Shown piece by piece: positions 48,479 through 58,569 of a stretch of 64,000 nt of DNA. The first letter of the stretch is position 1; the number at the start of each line of letters is the position of its first letter. The notes beneath the pieces were generated by a model, which saw only the letters and a program-made list of their open reading frames with translations, did no database searches and was not told the origin of the DNA. Made by a program: the position numbers and the translations under genes. The stretch is from Pseudoxanthomonas sp. J35 (lineage in GTDB: Bacteria; Pseudomonadota; Gammaproteobacteria; Xanthomonadales; Xanthomonadaceae), in assembly GCF_000513995.1 (NCBI RefSeq), contig NZ_AZVB01000010.1, forward strand, positions 62,001 through 126,000, given 5' to 3'.

Positions 48479-51400
48479 ATGTCTTCCGCTTCGCCTCCCC
48501 TGCCGCGGCGCGGCCAGGCCCGTGCCTGGTGGCGCGCACCCGCATCTCCTTCGGCCCTGGCCTGGCATCTGGCCCAGGCCGCGCGCGCGCATGCCGGGCC
48601 GGTGCTGTTCGTGGCCCGGGACAACCAGTCCGCCCACCAGGTCGAGGCCGACCTGCTGACCCTGCTGGGCGCCGACCCGGCGTTACCGGTGGTGCCGTTC
48701 CCGGACTGGGAGACCCTGCCCTACGACCGCTTCAGCCCGCACCCGGACATCGTCAGCCAACGCCTGGCGGCGCTGCAGCGGCTGCCGCAGCTGCAGCGCG
48801 GCATCGTGGTGGTGCCGGTGCAGACCCTGCTGCAGCGCCTGCCGCCGTTGCGCTACATCACCGGCGGCAGCTTCGACCTGGCCACCGGCCAGCGCCTGGA
48901 CCTGGACGCGGAGAAGCGCCGGCTGGAGTCGGCCGGCTACCGCAACGTGCCGCAGGTGCTGGATCCGGGCGACTTCGCCGTGCGCGGCGGCCTCCTCGAC
49001 GTGTACCCGATGGGCGCCGAGGCGCCGCTGCGCATCGAGCTGCTGGACGACGAGATCGACTCGATCCGCCGCTTCGACCCGGAGAGCCAGCGCTCGCTGG
49101 AGCGGATCGATGCGGTGCACATGCTGCCCGGCCGCGAGCTGCCGATGGACGAGGCCAGCCTGGCGCGGGTCATGGACACCCTGCGCGAGCGCTTCGACGT
49201 CGACACCCGGCGCAGCGCCCTGTACCAGGACCTGAAGGCCGGCATAGCGCCCGCCGGCGTCGAGTACTACCTGCCGCTGTTCTTCCCGCCGGCGCGCGAC
49301 GGCTCGGCGTCGACCGCCACGCTCTTCGACTACCTGCCGGTGTCGGCGCTGCCGGTGCTGGCCGACGGCAGCCACGCCGCCGCCGACGCGTTCTGGCAGC
49401 AGACCCGCAACCGCTACGAGCAGCGCCGCCATGACGTCGAGCACCCGGTGCTGGCGCCGGAGGAGTTGTACCTGCCGCCGGACACTCTGCGCGAACGCCT
49501 GAACCGGGGCATCCGCATCGAGGTCTGCGGCGCCGGACACGCGCGCCTGGAGGACGCTGCCGCGCTGGGCGACCAGCCGGCGCCGTCGCTGCCGGTGGCC
49601 AGCCGCGAGCAGCACCTGGCCGGCGAGGCGCTGCGCTCGTTCCTGGGCAGCTATCCGGGCCGGGTGCTGGTCGCCGCCGATTCGCCCGGCCGCCGCGAGG
49701 CGCTGCTGGAAGTGCTGCAGGCGGCCAACCTGCAGCCGAAGCTGGTCGCCGACTTCACCGCCTTCCTCGCCGGCAGCGAACGCTTCGCCCTGGCGGTGGC
49801 GCCGCTGGAAGACGGCTTCGCCCTCGACGATCCGCAACTGGCGGTGCTCACCGAACGCCAGCTGTTCCCCGAGCGCGCCACCCAGCCGCGCCGCGCGCGC
49901 CGCGCCGGCCGCGAGCCGGAAGCGATCATCCGCGACCTGGGCGAGCTGAGCGAAGGCGCGCCGATCGTCCACGAGGACCACGGCGTCGGCCGCTATCGCG
50001 GCCTGGTGGCGATGGACATCGGCGGCATGCCCGGCGAGTTCCTCGACATCGAGTACGCCAAGGGCGACCGCCTGTACGTGCCGGTGGCGCAGCTGCACCT
50101 GGTCAGCCGCTATTCCGGCGCCTCGCCGGAGACCGCGCCGCTGCATTCGCTGGGCGGCGAACAATGGACCAGGGCCAAGCGCAAGGCGCAGGAGAAGGTC
50201 CGCGACGTCGCCGCCGAGCTGCTGGAGATCCAGGCGCGCCGCCAGGCCCGCGCCGGCCTGGCCCTGGACATCGACCGGGCCATGTACGAGGCCTTCGCGG
50301 CCGGCTTCCCGTTCGAGGAAACCCCGGACCAGCACGCCGCGATCGAGGCGGTGCTGCGCGACCTGCAGTCGTCGCAGCCGATGGACCGGGTGGTCTGCGG
50401 CGACGTCGGCTTCGGCAAGACCGAGGTCGCCGTGCGCGCCGCCTTTGCCGCGGCCAGCGGCGGACGCCAGGTGGCGGTGCTGGTGCCGACCACCCTGCTG
50501 GCCGAGCAGCACTACCGCAACTTCCGCGACCGCTTCGCCGACTGGCCGCTGAAGGTCGAGGTGCTGTCGCGGTTCAAGAGCAAGAAGGAAATCGAGGCCG
50601 AGCTGGAGAAGGTCGCGCGCGGCGAGATCGACGTGATCGTCGGCACCCACCGCCTGCTGCAACCGGACGTGAAGTTCAAGGACCTGGGCCTGGTCATCGT
50701 CGACGAGGAGCAGCGCTTCGGCGTGCGCCAGAAGGAGGCGCTGAAGGCGCTGCGCGCCAACGTGCACCTGCTGACCCTGACCGCCACCCCGATCCCGCGC
50801 ACGCTCAACATGGCCATGGCCGGCCTGCGCGACCTGAGCATCATCGCCACCCCGCCGCCGAACCGGTTGGCGGTGCAGACCTTCGTCGTACCCTGGGACG
50901 ACAACCAGCTGCGCGAGGCCTTCCAGCGCGAACTGTCGCGCGGCGGCCAGCTGTACTTCCTGCACAACGACGTCGAAAGCATGGGCCGGATGCAGCGCCA
51001 GCTGTCCGAACTGGTGCCGGAGGCGCGCATCGGCGTGGCCCACGGACAGATGCCCGAGCGCGAGCTGGAACGGGTGATGCTGGACTTCCAGAAGCAGCGC
51101 TTCAACGTGCTGCTGGCCTCGACCATCATCGAGTCGGGCATCGACATCCCCAACGCCAACACCATCATCATCAACCGCGCCGACAAGTTCGGCCTGGCCC
51201 AGCTGCACCAGCTGCGCGGCCGCGTCGGCCGCTCGCACCACCGCGCCTACGCCTACCTGCTGGTGCCGCCGGACCGCCGCGCCATGACGCCCGACGCGGA
51301 GAAGCGGCTGGAGGCGATCGCCTCGATGGACGAGCTCGGCGCCGGCTTCACCCTGGCCACCCACGACCTGGAGATCCGCGGCGCCGGCGAACTGCTGGGC

Positions 51401-51961
51401 GAGGACCAGAGCGGGCAGATGGCCGAGGTCGGCTTCAGCCTCTACACCGAGCTGCTGGAGCGCGCGGTGCGCAGCATCCGCCAGGGCAAGCTGCCGGACC
51501 TGGATGCGGGCGAGGAAGTGCGCGGCGCCGAGGTCGTGCTCAACGTGCCGGCGCTGATCCCGGACGATTACCTGCCGGACGTGCACACCCGGCTGACCCT
51601 GTACAAGCGCATCTCCAGCGCGCGCGACGGCGACGCGCTGCGCGAGCTGCAGGTGGAGATGATCGACCGCTTCGGCCTGCTGCCGGACGCGGTCAAGAAC
51701 CTGTTCGCCATCGCCGAGCTGAAGCTGCAGGCCCAGGCCCTGGGCATCCGCAAGCTGGAACTGGGCGAAGCCGGCGGCCGCATCGTGTTCGAGGCCAGGC
51801 CCAGCGTCGACCCGATGGCCGTCATCCAGATGATCCAGAAGCAGCCGCGCCTGTACGCCATGGAAGGGCCGGACAAGCTGCGGATCAAGCACCCCCTTCC
51901 CGAAGCGGCCGACCGCTTCAACGCCGCGCGTGCGCTGCTGGCCACGCTGGCGCCCCGTTGA
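48479..51961 (+). CDS. mfd: Transcription-repair coupling factor
   Basis: An 1160-aa SF2 translocase that removes stalled RNA polymerase and recruits UvrA. Domains in order: UvrB-like (about 1-370), the CarD-like RNA polymerase-interacting domain (about 495-560, HEDHGVGRYRGL), helicase motifs from 640 (CGDVGFGKTEVA, DEEQRFGV, TATPIPRTL) to about 920 (RVGRSHHRAYAYL) and a C-terminal TRCF domain. Full length, uninterrupted. No clear Shine-Dalgarno precedes the ATG. Confidence 0.97.
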   Translation: MSSASPPLPRRGQARAWWRAPASPSALAWHLAQAARAHAGPVLFVARDNQSAHQVEADLLTLLGADPALPVVPFPDWETLPYDRFSPHPDIVSQRLAALQRLPQLQRGIVVVPVQTLLQRLPPLRYITGGSFDLATGQRLDLDAEKRRLESAGYRNVPQVLDPGDFAVRGGLLDVYPMGAEAPLRIELLDDEIDSIRRFDPESQRSLERIDAVHMLPGRELPMDEASLARVMDTLRERFDVDTRRSALYQDLKAGIAPAGVEYYLPLFFPPARDGSASTATLFDYLPVSALPVLADGSHAAADAFWQQTRNRYEQRRHDVEHPVLAPEELYLPPDTLRERLNRGIRIEVCGAGHARLEDAAALGDQPAPSLPVASREQHLAGEALRSFLGSYPGRVLVAADSPGRREALLEVLQAANLQPKLVADFTAFLAGSERFALAVAPLEDGFALDDPQLAVLTERQLFPERATQPRRARRAGREPEAIIRDLGELSEGAPIVHEDHGVGRYRGLVAMDIGGMPGEFLDIEYAKGDRLYVPVAQLHLVSRYSGASPETAPLHSLGGEQWTRAKRKAQEKVRDVAAELLEIQARRQARAGLALDIDRAMYEAFAAGFPFEETPDQHAAIEAVLRDLQSSQPMDRVVCGDVGFGKTEVAVRAAFAAASGGRQVAVLVPTTLLAEQHYRNFRDRFADWPLKVEVLSRFKSKKEIEAELEKVARGEIDVIVGTHRLLQPDVKFKDLGLVIVDEEQRFGVRQKEALKALRANVHLLTLTATPIPRTLNMAMAGLRDLSIIATPPPNRLAVQTFVVPWDDNQLREAFQRELSRGGQLYFLHNDVESMGRMQRQLSELVPEARIGVAHGQMPERELERVMLDFQKQRFNVLLASTIIESGIDIPNANTIIINRADKFGLAQLHQLRGRVGRSHHRAYAYLLVPPDRRAMTPDAEKRLEAIASMDELGAGFTLATHDLEIRGAGELLGEDQSGQMAEVGFSLYTELLERAVRSIRQGKLPDLDAGEEVRGAEVVLNVPALIPDDYLPDVHTRLTLYKRISSARDGDALRELQVEMIDRFGLLPDAVKNLFAIAELKLQAQALGIRKLELGEAGGRIVFEARPSVDPMAVIQMIQKQPRLYAMEGPDKLRIKHPLPEAADRFNAARALLATLAPR

Positions 51962-51976
51962 CCGCTCCCCCAACCG

Positions 51977-52585
51977 ATGTTCGATTCCGACCCCTCCCCC
52001 GAGTTCGATACGTTCGCCTGTTCGCTCGACGCCCTCGTTGCCAGCATCGACGCCCGCGACCCCTACACCTGCGGCCATTGCGACCGTACCGGCCGCATTT
52101 CCCGTGCCCTGGCCCTGCGCCTGGACATGCGCGGCGAAAGCCTCAGGCAGCTGGAACTGGCCGCGCACTTCCACGACATCGGCAAGATCGGCATTCCCGA
52201 CCACATCCTGCACAACCCCGGCCGCCTCGAGCAGGACGACTGAGAGGTGATGAAGACCCATTCGGCGCTGGGCGAGCGCATCTTCCTGGCCAGCCACCGG
52301 CCGGATGCAGCGGCGGTGGCGAAGATCATCCGCCACCACCACGAAGCGATCGACGGCAGCGGCTACCCCGACCGCCTGGCCGGCGATGCGACCCCGCTGG
52401 CGGCGCGGATCCTGCGCGTGGCCGACACCTACGACGCGATCACCTCGCGCCGCCCCTACCACGCCGGCTGCGAGCACGAGGACGCCATGCGCCTCCTCCA
52501 CGCCGAGCAGGACTGGAAGATCGACGGCGACGTGTTCCGCGAGTTCGAGCGGCTGATGCGCGACCGCGCCCTGCAGGCGACCTGA
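51977..52585 (+). pseudogene. HD-GYP domain protein split by an in-frame TGA
   Basis: An HD-GYP (cyclic-di-GMP phosphodiesterase-like) domain with no sensor. Codons 1-88 carry HFHDIGKIGIPDHIL; codon 89 (52241-52243) is TGA; the same frame resumes [14 protein letters not shown] and carries [15 protein letters not shown] and [13 protein letters not shown]. Family members usually have Trp at the stop position, so TGG to TGA is the simplest reading. GTG and ATG codons directly follow the stop, so the second half could be made by re-initiation. Could also be a sequence error. It starts 15 bp after mfd. Confidence 0.85.
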
Positions 52586-52595
52586 ACCCGCGCGC

Positions 52596-54427
52596 TCAAG
52601 CGGCCGGGTGCAGCGGCCACAGCCACGGCACCAGCAACACCGTCACCAGCAGCGCGATCAACGCCAGCGGCGTGCCGATGCGCACGAAATCGCCGAAACG
52701 GTAGCCGCCCGGCCCGACCACCAGTGCGTTGACCGGCGAGGACACTGGCGTCATGAACGCCGCCGACGCGGCCAGCGCCACGGTCATCGCGAACGGATAC
52801 GGCGACATGCCCAGGTGCTGGGCCACCGCCAGCGCCACCGGCGCCATCAGCACGGCAATGGCGGTGTTGGAGATGAACATCCCGAACACCGCGGTGACCA
52901 CGAAGATCGCCGCCAGTACCACGCGCGGGCCGGCATCGCCGACCAGGTCCAGCAGCAGGTCGGCGGCCAGGTCCACGCCGCCGGTGCGCTGCAGCGCCAG
53001 CGAGAACGGCAGCATCCCCACAATCAGCACCAGGCTGGGCCAGTGGATGGCGCGGTAGGCGCTGCGCAGGTCGATGCAGCCGGCCAGGCCCATCAGCAGG
53101 CAGCCCAGCAGCGCCGCGTGCACGTTCGGCACCACGCCCGAGACCATCAGCATGATCGTCAGCGCCAGGCAGGCCAGCGCCGCCGGCGCGCGTCCGGCCG
53201 CCGGCGCCACCTCGTCCGCCTCCGACGGCATGCCCAGCAGGATCAACCCGTCGGCGCCGGATCCCAGCGCGCGGATCGCCGGCCACGGCCCGGCCACCAG
53301 CAGGGTGTCGCCGATCTCCAGCGGCTCGTCGGCCAGGTCGCGCACTTCGGCGGTGCGGCCCTTGCGCAGGCCGACCACGGCCAGGTCGTGGCGGTCGCGC
53401 AGCCGCGCGCGGTTGGCGCTGGTGCCCGCCAGCGGCGAGTTCGCGCCGACCATCAGCTCGGCCAGGCCGATGTCGTTGGCGTACCCGCAGAAATAGGTGC
53501 CTTCCAGCGGCAGCACCTGCAGTCCCAGCGCGGCCAGGCGCTGCCCGGCGTCGATCCGAGGATCGCCCAGGTCCAGCAGCAGCACGTCGCCGGCATGCAG
53601 GCGCCGCGTGGGCGAACGCAGCCGGCGCTGGCCGAAGCGCCCGGCCTGCTCGACCGCCAGCAGGTTCCAGCCGGCCAGCCCGGCTTCCTCCAGTCCGGTG
53701 CCGGCACGCCCGACCAGCGGCGACTCCGCGCCCACCCGCGCCCGGAACGCGCGTCCTTCCAGGCGGTACTGGCCGATCCAGTCCTGCAGCCGCGGCGCGC
53801 GGTGCGATGCCGGTGCGGCGCCGGTGCACAGCCAGCGCCGCGCCAGCAGCATCCAGCGATCGCCAGCAGCAGCACCGGCAGGCCGAACGGCAGGAAGTCG
53901 AAGAAGGCGAAGCCGGCGTGGCCCTCGCGCAGCAGTTCGCCGTGCACCACCAGGTTGGGTGCGGTGGCGACCAGGGCCAGCATGCCGCTGCACAGCGCCG
54001 CCACGCTCAACGGCATCATCAGCCGGCCCGGGGCGATCCGGCTGGCGCGGGCGATGCGCAGCACGATGGGGATGAAGATCGCGACCACGCCGGTGGAACT
54101 CATCACCGAGCCCAGTGCCCCCACCGCCAGCATCAGCGCCACCACCAGGCCGGTTTCGCTGCCGCGCGCCACGCGCAGGATCAGCAGGCTCAGCCGCTGC
54201 GCCACGCCGGTGCGGACCAGCCCTTCGCCGACCACGAACAGCAGCGCGATCAGCACCACGCTCGGATCGGCGAAGCCGGCTATGGCCTCGCCGATGCCGA
54301 TGACGCCGGTGAACGGCAGCAGCGCCATCACCAGCAACGCGACCACGTCGGCGCGCGGCCGCCCGCGCGAGAACAGGAGGATGGCCAGGCCCAGCAGCCC
54401 CAGCACCAGGGCGAGTTCGACGCTCAT
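52596..54427 (-). pseudogene. SLC13-type permease with TrkA_C domains, frameshifted
   Basis: About 610 codons of a DASS/CitT-like carrier: N-terminal helices (MSVELALVLGLLGLAILLFS), two TrkA_C domains in the middle, and C-terminal helices ending MTPVSSPVNALVVGPGGYRF. The frame changes near 53858: it reads FGLPVLLLAIA in one frame and WMLLARRWL in the next; one missing base in GCTGG explains it (total 1832 nt, one short of a multiple of three). Substrate unknown, often sulfate or dicarboxylates. True decay or base-call error. Confidence 0.85.
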
Positions 54428-54461
54428 CGGCGGCTCCCGGTCGCGGCCATGGCACCACGCG

Positions 54462-56030
54462 CTACAGCTGCGACTCCACCGGCAGCCAGCCGATCGCCCG
54501 CGCCGCGGCGCGCTGCCACAGGCTCGCCTCCGGCTCGCGGTCCCAGGTTTGCGGCGGCTCGGCCGCGTCGTCGTGCCAGCGCAACCCGCCGTCGGCCAGC
54601 TCCAGGCGGTAACTGGTCTGTGCCGAGGTCTTGGCCGCGTACAGCGCCTCCAGCTGCTTCGCCGCGTCGCGGTCCTCGAACAGCAGGCCCATCTCGGTGT
54701 TGAGGTTCATCGAGCGCGGGTCGAGGTTGAACGAGCCGATGAAACCACGCCGGCCGTCGATCACGAAGGCCTTGGTGTGCAGGCTGGCGCCACTGGACCC
54801 GAACAGGCTGGCGTTGGTACTGCCATGCGCCTTGAGTTCGTACAGGGCGATGCCGCGCTCCAGCAGCTGGATGCGGTAGCCGGCGTAGCCGCCATGCACG
54901 GCCAGCACGTCGTTGGCCGCCAGCGAGTTGGTGAGGATGCCCACGTCCACCCCGCGCCGGCGCATCCCCGCGAACCATTCCACGCCCTCGTTGCCCGGCA
55001 CGAAGTACGGCGAGATCACCTTCAGGTCGCGCTCCACCGAGTTGATCTCCTGCACCAGCAGCGGGGTCATCCAGTCCGGCTGCGGCGTTGCGCCTTCGGC
55101 CTTCTCCGGCGGATCGGCCACCAGCGAGGCGGTGCGCGTCCAGTGCATCGGGCGCTTGCCCTGCAGCAGCTCGCGCACGCCGGGGGAGCCGCGCAGCCGC
55201 TTCGCGTACGGCCCGGCGCGGTCCGACGTGAGGCCGGCGCCGAGGTTGCGGCGGGCCCGGTCCAGCGCCCCGGGCTCCGCTTCAGCCAGCGCTGCCAGCG
55301 GGATCGCCGAGACGCTGTTCCAGTACGTGTCGAAGATCTCCTCGGCCTGGCGCGCCGCCGGCCCGACCACGGCCACATCGGTGTCCATGAAGTTGATGTC
55401 GGCGGCCGCGTCGAAGTACTCGTCGCCGATGTTGCGCCCGCCGACCACCGCCACCCGCCCGTCGGCCAGCCAGATCTTGTTGTGCATGCGCCGGTTGAGG
55501 CTGAGGAAGCGCAGCAGCAACTCCACCCCGCGCGCGATCGTGCCCTCGCGCGCCCGGGTCGGGTTGAACAGGCGCACCTCGATGTTCGGATGGCTGTCCA
55601 GCGCCGCCAGCACCGAATGGCTGCCGTGCACGTTGAGGTCGTCCAGCAGCAGCCGCACGCGCACGCCGCGGTCGGCCGCGCGCAGCACCTCGTTGTGGAT
55701 GATGTTGCCGGTGAAGTCGGCGTGCCAGATGTAGTACTGCAGGTCGAGGCTGCGCCCGGCGGCGCGCGCGGTCATCGCCCGGACCGCGAAGGCGTCGAGG
55801 TTGTCGCCGAGGATCAGCATCCCGGTCTGCCCGGGCCGCGCCGCGGTCAGCGGTTCGACCGCCCGGTCCAGGGCGGTGGCCGCCGGCTCCACCGGCAGCG
55901 CCATGCTCACCGGCCCGCGCGCGCGTTCGGCGAAACGGCCGTAGGCATAGAGCGACAGCACCGAGGCCAGCACGAACACGGCCAGGCCGATGGCCAGCCA
56001 CTTGAGCACCTTCTTCGCCTTTGCCTTCAT
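54462..56030 (-). CDS. Phospholipase D family protein (ClsC/YmdC-like)
   Basis: A 522-aa protein with one N-terminal membrane anchor (WLAIGLAVFVLASVLSLYAYG) and two HKD motifs, RRMHNKIWLADG and LHTKAFVIDG, each followed by GGRNIGDEY or GSFNLDPRS. It resembles YmdC/ClsC, which makes cardiolipin with a partner; a phospholipase role is the alternative. ATG 56030 is chosen to keep the anchor. Stands alone between two broken genes and is itself intact. Confidence 0.88.
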   Translation of the reverse strand: MKAKAKKVLKWLAIGLAVFVLASVLSLYAYGRFAERARGPVSMALPVEPAATALDRAVEPLTAARPGQTGMLILGDNLDAFAVRAMTARAAGRSLDLQYYIWHADFTGNIIHNEVLRAADRGVRVRLLLDDLNVHGSHSVLAALDSHPNIEVRLFNPTRAREGTIARGVELLLRFLSLNRRMHNKIWLADGRVAVVGGRNIGDEYFDAAADINFMDTDVAVVGPAARQAEEIFDTYWNSVSAIPLAALAEAEPGALDRARRNLGAGLTSDRAGPYAKRLRGSPGVRELLQGKRPMHWTRTASLVADPPEKAEGATPQPDWMTPLLVQEINSVERDLKVISPYFVPGNEGVEWFAGMRRRGVDVGILTNSLAANDVLAVHGGYAGYRIQLLERGIALYELKAHGSTNASLFGSSGASLHTKAFVIDGRRGFIGSFNLDPRSMNLNTEMGLLFEDRDAAKQLEALYAAKTSAQTSYRLELADGGLRWHDDAAEPPQTWDREPEASLWQRAAARAIGWLPVESQL

Positions 56031-56109
56031 CGCGCCTGCCCGCCGGGGAATGGGCGGATTCTAGGTGCAGGCCGCGAGAAGGCCGCGTGGCGTCGCCGGT
56101 AGCCCATGC

Positions 56110-57038
56110 TCACTCGGCCATCAGCCGGTGCAGCGGCGCGGCGCTTTCCTGCCGCGCCTCGTCGGCGATCCAGGTGGCCACCGCTTCCACTTCCGGGCGC
56201 AGCTCGGCCTCGGCCTGCAGCAGCCAGTAGCCGTGGCCGGACGCTTCCGGTGCGGGCAGGTCATCCAGCACCACCAGCCTGCCCTCCTCCAGCAGCGGCC
56301 GGATCGGTTCGCGCCGCCCCAGGGCGATGCCCTGCCCGGCCAACGCGGCCTGGATCACCAGGTCGTACTGGTTGAAATGCAGGATGGCGCGCGGACGCGC
56401 CTCGCCCCAGCCGACCGAGGCCAGCCATGGCAGCCACTGGATCCACGGATAACCCGGCTTCTCGAACTCCAGCAGGGTCAGCCCGGCCAGCGACGCGGGA
56501 CCGTCGAGCGCGCCGGGCTCCAGCTCGGGGCTGGCCACCGGGACCACGGTCTCGTGGAACAGCAGGCGCGCACCGGGCGGCGCCCGTCCGGCGCTGGTGT
56601 AGCGGATCGCCAGGTCGACCCCGTCGTTGCGCAGGTCGACCACGCGGTTGTGCGCCGAGACGCGCACGTCCACGCCCGGATGCCGGGCCTGGAACCGGCT
56701 CAGCCGCGGCAGCAGCCACAGGCCGGTGAAGCCGATCGTGGCGCTGACGGTGACCGGGCGGGTGCGGATGCGATCGCGCAGCGCGCCCATGGCGTCCTGC
56801 AGCTGCTGCAGGGCGGCGTCGGCGCTGCGGAACAGGCGCTCGCCCTCGGCGGTGAACGCGAGCGGTGGCCGCGGCGGAACAGGCGCACACCGACCTGCGC
56901 TTCCAGCGCCTGCACCTGGCGGCTGACCGCCGACTGGGTGAGGCACAGCTCGCGCGCGGCCTCGGTGATGCTCATGTGCCGCCCGACCGCGACGAAACCG
57001 CGCAGCAGGTCCAGCGACGGCAACCGGTGCAGGTCCAC
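56110..57038 (-). pseudogene. LysR-type regulator, frameshifted
   Basis: An N-terminal HTH (SLDLLRGFVAVGRHMSITEA, LCLTQSAVSRQVQALE) in one frame and a LysR substrate domain (LAFTAEGERLFRSADAAL onward, GFTGLWLLPRLSRF) in another. The change lies near 56862 in VRLFRRGHR/LAFTAEGE; one missing base restores about 309 aa (929 nt now). GTG 57038 has a GGAGG site at good distance; ATG 57044 is too close. Divergent from an MFS gene it may once have controlled. Confidence 0.86.
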
Positions 57039-57139
57039 TGGCATTCCTCCCACGAAAGCGAACAGTCCGAAATGTCGTTTGCGGCGGGCGCGGTGACCGC
57101 GCTCAACTACGGCCACGGCAGCTTACACGGATCGCGACG

Positions 57140-58396
57140 ATGGCCAACGGCATCCCCGGGGATTCCACTGTTGCATGCCACCCGGCCCAGGACCGGGGCC
57201 GCGCGTGGCGGGTGGTGCTGGCCGCCGGCGCGGTGATGGGCCTGGCCCTGGGCATGCGCCACGTGCAGGGGCTGTTCCTGCTGCCGGTGACCGGCACGCG
57301 GGGCTGGTCGCGGGAACTGTTCGGCTTCGCCCTGGCGGTGCAGAACCTGGTCTGGGGCCTCGCCCAGCCGCTGGCCGGAATGGTGGCCGACCGCCATGGC
57401 GCCGGCCGCGTGGTCGCCACCGGCGTGGTCCTGGACGTCCTCGGGCTGTATGGCATGACCCAGGCCACCAGCGCCGGCGGCTTCGTGCTGGCCGCGGGCG
57501 TCGCCATCGGCCTGGCCCTGGCCGGCACCGCGTTCGGCGTGGTCTACGCGGCGGTCAGCCGCAAGGTGCCGGCGCCACGCCGGGCGTGGGCGATCGGCAT
57601 GGCCGGCGCGCTGGGTGGGCTCGGCCAGTTCCTGATGGTGCCGGCGGCGCAGGGCCTGATCGTGGCCATGGGCTGGCAGGCGGCGCTGCTGGTGGTGGCG
57701 GGCGTGTTCGCCTTCATGCTGCCGCTGGCCCGCGTGCTCCGCGAAGGGCACGCCGCGGAGGACGATGCGGCGCCGCCGCAGGGGCTTGGCGATGCGCTGC
57801 GCGAAGCCTGCCGGCACCGCGGCTTCTGGCTGCTCAACCTCGGATTCCTCGCCTGCGGCTTCCAGCTGGCCTTCATCGTCAACCACCTGCCGGCCTACCT
57901 GGCCGATCGTGGCCTGGCACCCGGGGCGGCGGTGGCCGCGCTGGCCACGATCGCGCTGGCGAACGTCGCCGGCATCTACGCCTGCGGCGTGCTTGGGGGG
58001 CGGTACCGGCCCAAGTACCTGCTGGCCGGGATGTACCTGGTGCGCAGCCTCGCCATCGCCGTGTTCGTGCTGCTGCCGCCGGGTGCGCTGACGCTGTATC
58101 CGTTCGCGGTGATCATGGGGCTGCTGTGGCTGGGCACGGTGCCGCTGACCAATGGCGTGCTGTCGGGCGTATTCGGGCTGCGCTACCTCGGCACGCTGTT
58201 CGGCCTGGTGTTCATCGGCCACCAGCTGGGGGCCTTCCTCGGCGTGTGGCTGGGCGGCTACGTGTTCGAGGCGACCGGCTCGTACCGCATCGTGTGGATG
58301 GTGGCCATCGCCCTGGGCCTGCTCGCCGCCGCCCTGCACTGGCAGATCGACGACCGGCCGGTGGTGCGCGTCGCGCCCCGCCTGGCCGGCGCATGA
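57140..58396 (+). CDS. MFS transporter, OFA/MCT-like
   Basis: A 418-aa, 12-helix MFS protein. GWSRELFGFALAVQNLVWGL and ADRHGAGRVVATG (motif A) and the second-half GFLACGFQLAFIVNHLPAYL fit the oxalate-formate/monocarboxylate branch. Divergent from a broken LysR gene, so a regulator-transporter pair is likely. Its stop overlaps the next small ORF. Substrate unknown. Confidence 0.85.
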   Translation: MANGIPGDSTVACHPAQDRGRAWRVVLAAGAVMGLALGMRHVQGLFLLPVTGTRGWSRELFGFALAVQNLVWGLAQPLAGMVADRHGAGRVVATGVVLDVLGLYGMTQATSAGGFVLAAGVAIGLALAGTAFGVVYAAVSRKVPAPRRAWAIGMAGALGGLGQFLMVPAAQGLIVAMGWQAALLVVAGVFAFMLPLARVLREGHAAEDDAAPPQGLGDALREACRHRGFWLLNLGFLACGFQLAFIVNHLPAYLADRGLAPGAAVAALATIALANVAGIYACGVLGGRYRPKYLLAGMYLVRSLAIAVFVLLPPGALTLYPFAVIMGLLWLGTVPLTNGVLSGVFGLRYLGTLFGLVFIGHQLGAFLGVWLGGYVFEATGSYRIVWMVAIALGLLAAALHWQIDDRPVVRVAPRLAGA

Positions 58397-58533
58397 AACC
58401 GTTCCGCGCCACCGCCGCCGTCCTCGCCATGGCCGCCGCCTTCGCTGCCTGCGCCGCGCTGTTCGCGGCCTGGCTGCACCCGCGCGTGGTTGCCGCCTGG
58501 CTGGGCGCGTGGACCACCGCCCTGTGCGGATGA
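58393..58533 (+). CDS. Small membrane protein, 46 aa
   Basis: ATG overlaps the MFS stop (ATGA). The 46-aa product, MKPFRATAAVLAMAAAFAAC..., has a single hydrophobic stretch at residues 8-28, then a WLHPRVVAAWLGAWTT segment that could be a second amphipathic helix. I do not recognise it. Coupled start and codon use suggest it is real; it could be a subunit or small partner of the transporter. Confidence 0.5.
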   Translation: MKPFRATAAVLAMAAAFAACAALFAAWLHPRVVAAWLGAWTTALCG

Positions 58534-58569
58534 ACCGACCGAACCCGATCCCGACACCCTGGAATCCAC

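Noticed and set aside
52241-52243. TGA in the HD-GYP gene as a selenocysteine codon
   Set aside because: HD-GYP proteins have no Sec or Cys at this place, and no SECIS-like hairpin follows it at the right distance that I can see.
48683-52501. A 1272-codon open frame on the minus strand opposite mfd
   Set aside because: At very high GC the antisense of a real gene is often open. Composition is His/Gln/Arg-rich without motifs, and it crosses from mfd into the HD-GYP gene.
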